20,543 nucleotides of DNA, from contig UQNB01000034.1 of the NCBI GenBank assembly GCA_900542235.1, positions 1 to 20,543 on the forward strand, given 5' to 3'. Shown here in pieces: positions 15,728 through 20,543 of this stretch (its first letter is position 1; each line of letters begins with the position of its first letter). Position numbers and translations under genes: made by a program. The DNA is from an uncultured Collinsella sp. (GTDB taxonomy: Bacteria; Actinomycetota; Coriobacteriia; Coriobacteriales; Coriobacteriaceae). Under the pieces are notes generated by a model. The model was not told the DNA's origin and did no database searches. It saw nothing but the letters and a program-made list of their open reading frames with translations.

Positions 15728-15820
15728 GCCGCCCTACGGGGCGGCTTCACGTTGTTCGAGAAGTATTGTTGCCAGCTTTGTGCGATCTTATACACAAATC
15801 TAAGTCTCTATATATAAGAT
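15728..15820 (-). promoter_or_regulatory. clpB leader hairpin and upstream inverted repeat
   Basis: Just before the clpB ribosome site is a GCCGCCC/GGGCGGC stem with a 4-nt loop (15728-15745). Further upstream, ATCTTATA (15785-15792) and TATAAGAT (15813-15820) form a perfect 8-bp inverted repeat with a 20-bp spacer. A minus-strand TATAAG within the first arm is a candidate -10 box. Neither feature matches a heat-shock operator that I know. Confidence 0.4.
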
Positions 15821-15882
15821 TTTATGAGTGATCGATGGATAGGGTACTGAGGTGTCAGCCTGCCGCTGCCCAGGCGCACTAC

Positions 15883-16100
15883 CATCTCGATCTGTAACAT
15901 CTAGCAGCCATTTTTAATCCTAGATGTTACAGATCGAGATGAAATGCTCAGCGGCGCCCGTTTATCTAAATCTGTAACAACTACTCGGCAAATAGGGCCC
16001 TATCTGTTACAGATTGAGACAAACAGAAGACACCCGAATCGAAAATCTAAATCTGTAACACCAGGCCCACTTTTAGCGGCCAAGATGTTACAGATCGAGA
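15883..16100. repeat. Three tandem inverted-repeat units (TCTGTAACA ... TGTTACAGA)
   Basis: Six copies of a 15-bp motif close to TCTCGATCTGTAACA alternate in orientation. Left arms are at 15885, 15965 and 16046; right arms end at 15939, 16019 and 16100. The period is 80-81 bp, each pair spans 55 bp, and gaps between pairs are 25-26 bp. The first pair extends to a perfect 22-bp stem (15883-15904 with 15920-15941). The 25-nt centres of the three units differ in sequence, while the arms are nearly constant. The array lies in the 447-base gap between clpB and the next gene and contains no reading frame of note. It resembles a REPIN cluster. Confidence 0.85.
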
Positions 16101-16110
16101 CAAACCGAGA

Positions 16111-16145
16111 ACTACTACAAAGGGGACGGGTACCTTTGTGGTAGT
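16111..16145. repeat. CACAAAGG...CCTTTGTGG palindrome, copy 1 (inverted)
   Basis: ACTACTACAAAGG pairs with CCTTTGTGGTAGT over 13 bp (one G-T pair), with a 9-nt centre. The core GGGGACGGGTACC matches, in reverse orientation, the core of the elements at 16915 and 17782. It lies 9 bases beyond the stop codon of the 16154 gene. Confidence 0.75.
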
Positions 16146-16153
16146 CGCGGTCT

Positions 16154-16858
16154 CTACTCCTTCGCCGAACCCGTACTTCCCGATTCGACGGTCCAGGGCA
16201 TCTCATCCTCGAACAGCCATGTACGGGCAGACCCACTATCGCGTGCAGTCTGCGGGTCAGGCAAGCAGGTCTGTTTATAGGCATCTTGGATACACTGACC
16301 CATAAAATCGTTGAGCTCGGCCTGGTCGCCCTCCATGACATAGGCTGCATCGCCGGCCATGATGTAAATACCCGGACCCTCATTGCCCTCGTAACCCGGA
16401 TCGTACGAGACATCACATAACTTTGCGCCGTTTGCAGTGTCCAGCTCGATGGAAGAGTGACATCCGCCAACCATGTCGTTCGCTTTTGCCCGATAGGACG
16501 CATATCCGTACCAACGCTTAAATGTTTTGCCCTTGAGTAGCTCGGACGCCCTATCGATCAGGCTTGTATCCGTGGTATAGCGCATGGCCCCAAGCTGAAT
16601 ACTCGGATAATTGCTAATACCCAGCACAGCCGGCTGCTCATCAAAATCAACGGTAATGGTCTCGGGCTTGTCGTCGCCGGTCAGAAGTTCGACAGATTGA
16701 GCCACAGGCTTGACCAACGGCTCCGTCACCGCAGCAGGTAGAAACGCCATGCCGACAGCGCCCATGCCAACCACGGTGATCGCAAGCGCCAAAACAATCA
16801 ACCCAATACGGGCAGGACTTCTCACAGCAAAGCACCTCACAATGCAAGCCTTCGCCAT
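16154..16858 (-). CDS. Membrane-anchored protein of unknown function
   Basis: I do not recognise this 234-residue protein. It has one N-terminal hydrophobic helix (about 18-44) after a basic stretch, then a predicted outer domain of about 190 residues. Four cysteines lie in that domain (GGCHSS, KLCDVS, GQCIQD, QTCLPD), which could form disulfides. No lipobox is clear. The ATG at 16858 lacks a ribosome site but lies 8 nt after a good promoter -10 (TATTAT), which suggests a leaderless mRNA. A GTG at 16840 with GAAGG upstream is the alternative. It is divergent from the gene at 17060, and palindromic repeats bound it on both sides. Confidence 0.75.
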   Translation of the reverse strand: MAKACIVRCFAVRSPARIGLIVLALAITVVGMGAVGMAFLPAAVTEPLVKPVAQSVELLTGDDKPETITVDFDEQPAVLGISNYPSIQLGAMRYTTDTSLIDRASELLKGKTFKRWYGYASYRAKANDMVGGCHSSIELDTANGAKLCDVSYDPGYEGNEGPGIYIMAGDAAYVMEGDQAELNDFMGQCIQDAYKQTCLPDPQTARDSGSARTWLFEDEMPWTVESGSTGSAKE

Positions 16859-16866
16859 CTGTACTA

Positions 16867-16895
16867 ATAATATCGCCAGCCAGCACTATTACCAA
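16867..16895 (-). promoter_or_regulatory. Promoter of the 16154 gene, probably leaderless
   Basis: On the minus strand, TTGGTA (16890-16895) and TATTAT (16867-16872) are separated by 17 bp. Only 8 nt separate the -10 from the ATG at 16858, so transcription would begin at or very near the start codon. Leaderless mRNAs are common in actinobacteria. Confidence 0.55.
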
Positions 16896-16914
16896 AAGAA
16901 GCTGCTCGCACCCC

Positions 16915-16949
16915 ACCACCACAAAGGTGCCTGTCCCCTTCGTGGTGGT
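16915..16949. repeat. CACAAAGG...CCTTTGTGG palindrome, copy 2
   Basis: ACCACCACAAAGG pairs with CCTTCGTGGTGGT over 13 bp (one mismatch) around TGCCTGTCC-type sequence. The surrounding 44 bases (16911-16954) are the same as those at 17778-17821 except for one base. It sits in the divergent interval between the two anchored-protein genes. Confidence 0.8.
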
Positions 16950-17059
16950 TTTCGACGCTAACGGTCGACCATCTCACGCCATGAGATTAAACTTGAATTG
17001 TTCTCTGAACATATCCATTTCTGCCTATCCTCAACAGCTCTTTGTCTCGAGGAGCGCAT

Positions 17060-17728
17060 ATGAAGCCGTCTCATTCCACCGGTCGCAACGTCATCGCCAT
17101 TCTCGCCACACCCATCGTGATGCTCTTCCTTATCGTCATCACGCCCTTTTCTTTTGGTATCGCCTCGCCCTTCGATCTTTGCGGGATGATCGACGCCGGC
17201 TCGCGTGCCACCTCGCTCTCCTTTATCTGTCGCGGCGTGTTTTACGAAGATGGAATTCCCACCGGAAGTTGGCAGTCAAAGTTGCCACTGCTCGGTCAGA
17301 TCGACGGATGCTCCCCCTATTTCTGCCTTGGACCTCAGACGCTAAACTATCTAATCGACGACCAGCCACTCGACTTCATCACCCTCGCCTACGACTACGC
17401 ACCAAACACCGATGAGCGCCACATGAACCAAGTCCTCGACAAGATGCTTGGACAGTGCGGGCTCACCGAGGAGGCCGGTCGAACCATCTATAGCAACCAG
17501 AAATTAAAGCGAACAGAACTCCGCCGTGTCGGAAAAATCAAAGGGCGAAACGGGGCCGCCTACTGGGATGCCTGGGCAACACGCGACAAGGGCGAATTCG
17601 GACACAGCACCTATATGGTCACTGTCTACACCAAAGACGGAATTAAGGACAATGTTGACGATTTCGCGTCATCCAAACTCGGCATCCCCAAAACAACCAA
17701 ACCCGCCAGCCCAGATGAAATTCTGTAG
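17060..17728 (+). CDS. Membrane-anchored protein of unknown function
   Basis: I do not recognise this 222-residue protein. A short basic N terminus is followed by one hydrophobic helix at about 10-34, then an outer domain with cysteines in DLCGM, FICRG, GCSPYFCLG and GQCGL. There is no lipobox. The C-terminal half is basic to mixed in charge, and the last residues are proline-rich. The ATG at 17060 has GAGGAG 5 nt upstream; the frame opens earlier at a TTG, which I reject. Similar size, one helix and several outer cysteines recall the divergent 16154 product, but I see no clear sequence similarity. Near-identical direct repeats at 16911 and 17778 flank the gene. Confidence 0.78.
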   Translation: MKPSHSTGRNVIAILATPIVMLFLIVITPFSFGIASPFDLCGMIDAGSRATSLSFICRGVFYEDGIPTGSWQSKLPLLGQIDGCSPYFCLGPQTLNYLIDDQPLDFITLAYDYAPNTDERHMNQVLDKMLGQCGLTEEAGRTIYSNQKLKRTELRRVGKIKGRNGAAYWDAWATRDKGEFGHSTYMVTVYTKDGIKDNVDDFASSKLGIPKTTKPASPDEIL

Positions 17729-17781
17729 AGCCGCCCATTAACATGCCGCTCAACGATCACAACAGCATCGAGCTCGTCCCC

Positions 17782-17816
17782 ACCACCACAAAGGTGCCTG
17801 TCCCCTTCATGGTGGT
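17782..17816. repeat. CACAAAGG...CCTTTGTGG palindrome, copy 3
   Basis: ACCACCACAAAGG pairs with CCTTCATGGTGGT around a 9-nt centre. It has the same orientation as the 16915 copy and near-identity with it over 44 bases. It lies just after the stop codon of the 17060 gene, where it could also act as a 3' stabilising hairpin. Confidence 0.8.
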
Positions 17817-17822
17817 TTTCGA

Positions 17823-17854
17823 CAAAAAGAAGCCGCCCCGATAACAGAGGCGGC
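17823..17854 (-). terminator. Possible terminator downstream of the hydratase gene
   Basis: On the minus strand a GCCGCC/GGCGGC stem (arms 17849-17854 and 17832-17837, 11-nt loop) is followed by TTCTTTTTG. It lies about 140 bases after the hydratase stop codon and past a much larger hairpin. Confidence 0.55.
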
Positions 17855-17910
17855 ATCAAACAAGTCTATTTATCAGCGTCCCTCAAGACCCAACGAGAAC
17901 GTCGCGGTAG

Positions 17911-17980
17911 CCCCAGACACACCTTTCCCTCGGGCGACCCTCGCGAAGCGCGTGAGCACGAGGGAAAGGTGTGTCCGGGG
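17911..17980. repeat. Long imperfect hairpin after the hydratase gene
   Basis: A perfect 17-bp stem, GACACACCTTTCCCTCG (17916-17932) with its complement at 17959-17975, is extended by CCCC/GGGG after one mismatch. The 26-nt loop contains a smaller CGCG-AAG-CGCG hairpin. It begins 13 bases after the hydratase stop on the minus strand. No U-run follows, so it is more likely a stabilising hairpin or a mobile palindrome than a terminator. Confidence 0.7.
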
Positions 17981-17992
17981 CGTACAGCAACG

Positions 17993-20296
17993 TTACTCGG
18001 CAGCGGCCTTGAACTTGTTGTAGTTGATCAGGCAGCCAGCCTTGACGATGGCACGCTCCTCTGCCGTCATATCGGCAATGTAGAGCTCGATCTGCTCAAC
18101 CGCACCGTCGGCACGCACCACGTAGGCGGCGATGTCCTTTAGGTCGTCATCGAGCGCAGCGCGAATCCCCGGCACGAAGACATAGTCGCCCACCTCGAAG
18201 TTGGGCTCGGCCTCCATCTGGAAGGGCACCATGCCCCAGTTCATCACGTTGGAGCGATAGCGCTTGGTGGCGTACTCGTGGACGATGTTGGCCAGGCCGC
18301 CAATTACGCGCTGGCAGCTCGCGGCCTGCTCGCGGGCAGAACCGTCACCGGGCTTCTTGGCATAGAGCATCGAGCCGTACTCGGTCGCCTTGGCGTCGGC
18401 CGCGACACCCGCGCCGGCCAGCGCCTCAAACACACCGGCAAGCTCGGCATCGAGCGCCGCCAGGTCGCCCGCGGCCTCGCCGGCAACGCGACGCTTCTCC
18501 ACGGCATCGACCTCCTTGGAACGACCCACGTAGGCCGGGTCGCGGCGGCTCAGCGTAAACTCGGCCAGACCCAGCGGGTTGGAGCGGAAGGAGCTCGTCT
18601 CGCCCGAAGGAATGAGCTCGTCGGTCGTGGTGACCGGGTCCATGATCTTGGAGCACACCTTGAGCAGGATATCGTCGCCGAGGGGCTCCATCGCGGGCCA
18701 CGGCTTGATGTTGGGGCCTTCGACCAGCTCGTCGGCAGGCTCCGCCTTGCCAAAGCCCCAGTACACGCGCTTTTTGTACGGTGCGTCGTCAAAGGTGTAC
18801 TCGCAGGCCTCGTCCCAAGTCTCCTCGGGCAGGTCGGTCGCCGGCGTCAGGACGCCGCCGTTGGCAGCCGTCGCCGCAATGGAGCGGGCATCCATCAGGG
18901 CCACGGCGCTCAGCTGGCCATTACCCGGCTTGGAACCCTCGCGGTTGGGGAAATTGCGCGTGGTGTGGCGGATGGACAGGCCGTTGTTGGCAGGCGTGTC
19001 GCCGGCGCCAAAGCACGGGCCGCAGAACGCCGTGCGCACGATCGCGCCGGCCTCCATAAGGTCGTAGATGTAGCCACGGCGTGTAAGCTCGAGCGCCACG
19101 GGCTGGCTTGTGGGATAGACCGACAGCGAGAACTCGCCGCAGCCGGTGTTGGCGCCCTTGAGCACGCGGGCAGCCTGGACTACGGAGTCGTAGTTGCCGC
19201 CCGAGCAGCCGGCGATAACGCCCTGCTGCACGTGCAGCTTGCCGTCGACGATCTTGTCGAGCAGGCTAAAGTGCGTCTTGCCCTCGCCGATCTTGGCGGC
19301 CTCGAGCTCGACCTCATGCAGAATGTCCTCGAGGTTCTCGTTGAGCTCGTCGATCTCAAAGCCGTTGGAAGGATGGAACGGCAGCGCGATCATAGGCTTG
19401 ATGCTCGACAGGTCGACCTCAACGCAGCCGTCGTAGTAGGCGACATCGGCGGGCTTGAGCTCGCGGTAGTCGTCGCCGCGGCCGTGCATGGTCAGAAACG
19501 CGTGCGTGTCCTCGTCGGTGGCCCAGATGCTCGACAGGCAAGTGGTCTCGGTGGTCATGACGTCGACGCCGTTGCGGTAGTCGGTCGTCATGCTCGCGAT
19601 GCCGGGGCCCACGAACTCCATGACCTTGTTCTTGACGTAGCCCTTGGCAAAGACGGCGCGGATGATGGCGAGTGCTACATCGTGCGGGCCGACGCCGGGG
19701 CGCGGGGCGCCCGTGAGGTAGATGGCAACGACGCCGGGATAGGCGACATCGTAGGTGTCGCGCAGCAGCTGCTTTGCCAGCTCGCCACCGCCCTCGCCCA
19801 CGGCCATGGTGCCCAGGGCGCCATAGCGGGTGTGCGAGTCGGAGCCCAGGATCATCTTGCCGCAGCCGGCGAAGTTCTCACGCATAAAGGAGTGGATGAC
19901 CGCAATATGGGGCGGAACGAAGATGCCGCCGTACTTCTTAGCAGCGGAAAGGCCAAAGACGTGGTCGTCCTCGTTGATGGTGCCGCCCACGGCGCACAGC
20001 GAGTTATGGCAGTTGGTGAGCACGTAGGGCAGCGGGAACTGCTCCATGCCCGAGGCACGCGCCGTTTGGATGATGCCGACAAAGGTGATGTCGTGGCTCG
20101 CCATGGCGTCGAAGCGGATCTTGAGCGCCTCGGGATCTCCGGACGTATTGTGTGCCTGGAGGATCGAATACGCGATGGTGCCACGCTTGGCATCCTCGGG
20201 CGTCTGCGTAATACCGCGCTCGGCAGCCTCGGCCGCAGGCACAACCTCGCTGCCGCCGCGCAGGTAGATGCCGTCCTCGTACAGCTTGACCATACT
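17993..20296 (-). CDS. Aconitase-family hydratase (YbhJ-like)
   Basis: This 767-residue protein belongs to the aconitase superfamily, whose members add or remove water on carboxylic acids using a 4Fe-4S cluster. Likely cluster ligands are intact: C363 in AGCSGGNYD, and C424 and C427 in FCGPCFGAG. GSDSHT at 150-155 and TTRNFPNREG at 444-453 match conserved substrate-site motifs. The C-terminal swivel domain includes ATKRYRSNVMNWG. It looks closer to the uncharacterised E. coli YbhJ type than to AcnA or AcnB, so the substrate is uncertain. I chose the ATG at 20296, which has GGGAG 5 nt upstream; an ATG 14 codons earlier is less well supported. A 6-bp hairpin (20309-20325) lies just before that ribosome site. 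It seems to be a single-gene unit. Confidence 0.85.
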   Translation of the reverse strand, partial: SMVKLYEDGIYLRGGSEVVPAAEAAERGITQTPEDAKRGTIAYSILQAHNTSGDPEALKIRFDAMASHDITFVGIIQTARASGMEQFPLPYVLTNCHNSLCAVGGTINEDDHVFGLSAAKKYGGIFVPPHIAVIHSFMRENFAGCGKMILGSDSHTRYGALGTMAVGEGGGELAKQLLRDTYDVAYPGVVAIYLTGAPRPGVGPHDVALAIIRAVFAKGYVKNKVMEFVGPGIASMTTDYRNGVDVMTTETTCLSSIWATDEDTHAFLTMHGRGDDYRELKPADVAYYDGCVEVDLSSIKPMIALPFHPSNGFEIDELNENLEDILHEVELEAAKIGEGKTHFSLLDKIVDGKLHVQQGVIAGCSGGNYDSVVQAARVLKGANTGCGEFSLSVYPTSQPVALELTRRGYIYDLMEAGAIVRTAFCGPCFGAGDTPANNGLSIRHTTRNFPNREGSKPGNGQLSAVALMDARSIAATAANGGVLTPATDLPEETWDEACEYTFDDAPYKKRVYWGFGKAEPADELVEGPNIKPWPAMEPLGDDILLKVCSKIMDPVTTTDELIPSGETSSFRSNPLGLAEFTLSRRDPAYVGRSKEVDAVEKRRVAGEAAGDLAALDAELAGVFEALAGAGVAADAKATEYGSMLYAKKPGDGSAREQAASCQRVIGGLANIVHEYATKRYRSNVMNWGMVPFQMEAEPNFEVGDYVFVPGIRAALDDDLKDIAAYVVRADGAVEQIELYIADMTAEERAIVKAGCLINYNKFKAAAE

Positions 20297-20543
20297 GTCT
20301 CCCACTCTGCCCGAAAGGCTCGGGCGCATAGCATACATTCATTCAATATCGTGCCATAGAACAGTTGCGAGTGGGTTGCGAATCTGCACGTTCACTTTAT
20401 CTCGGTAAAGTAAAGGACGAGCCCCTTGCATCACTCTCCTAACAAGGAGTGTCCCAAAGTGCCGGCACAGACGATATGAGCAGGACATAAAACATTGAGA
20501 GCCCCTGCTGCATGAAAGACCGCGGATTAGGCCGACAATGGTG

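Noticed and set aside
15707..15880. HAIR or CIRCE operator upstream of clpB
   Set aside because: Neither CTTGAGT/ACTCAAG nor TTAGCACTC/GAGTGCTAA is present.
15883..16100. CRISPR array
   Set aside because: The repeats alternate in orientation, arms are only about 15 bp, spans between like-oriented repeats are 80 bp, and no cas gene is present.
20426..20543. Partial gene running off the right edge
   Set aside because: A short minus-strand frame ending near 20440 and a plus-strand ATG at 20512 are both open to the edge, but neither has a recognisable sequence, and the plus-strand one has no ribosome site.

Overview
The window looks like chromosomal DNA from a Coriobacteriia gut actinobacterium, most likely Collinsella or a close relative. 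This is inferred from the fairly high GC content, a fused mannose-type PTS IIAB with a DUF956 gene, a DUF5692 membrane protein, and many intergenic palindromic repeats. No rRNA or species marker is present, so the genus is an inference.

Layout. 22-97: tRNA-Arg(CCU), minus strand. 178-377: array of seven short inverted units. 402-3684: minus-strand mannose-family PTS operon (IIAB, IIC, IID), an intercistronic terminator, then a DUF956 gene. 3688-4002: its upstream region, with a diverged two-copy duplication. 4003-4085: a three-copy repeat. 4088-7475: hypA and, upstream of it on the same strand, a large multidomain iron-sulfur/FAD/NAD(P) oxidoreductase. 7663-9395: divergent TetR regulator and DUF5692 membrane protein. 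Two matching palindromes lie between the divergent genes, so the locus looks like one TetR-controlled redox module. 9637-11139: single-pass membrane protein of unknown function. 11213-12565: AAA_14/DUF4143 ATPase with a perfect 26-bp inverted repeat over its promoter. 12774-12947: small proline-rich, acidic protein. 13079-15706: clpB. 15883-17816: repeat-rich region with two divergent genes for unrelated-looking anchored proteins. 17993-20296: aconitase-family hydratase.

How the genes work together. The PTS genes would import and phosphorylate mannose or a related hexose. The oxidoreductase, TetR and DUF5692 genes form a plausible regulated unit whose substrate cannot be read from sequence. 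hypA is the only nickel-hydrogenase maturation gene here; its partners must lie elsewhere. clpB, the ATPase, the hydratase and the hypothetical genes appear to be separate transcription units.

The most unusual content is between the genes. At least four distinct families of short palindromic repeats occur, two of them arranged as regular alternating-orientation arrays with fixed periods (about 30 bp and about 40/80 bp). They resemble REP/REPIN elements, but no RAYT transposase gene is in the window. The last 200 bases (20344-20543) hold no gene I can support.
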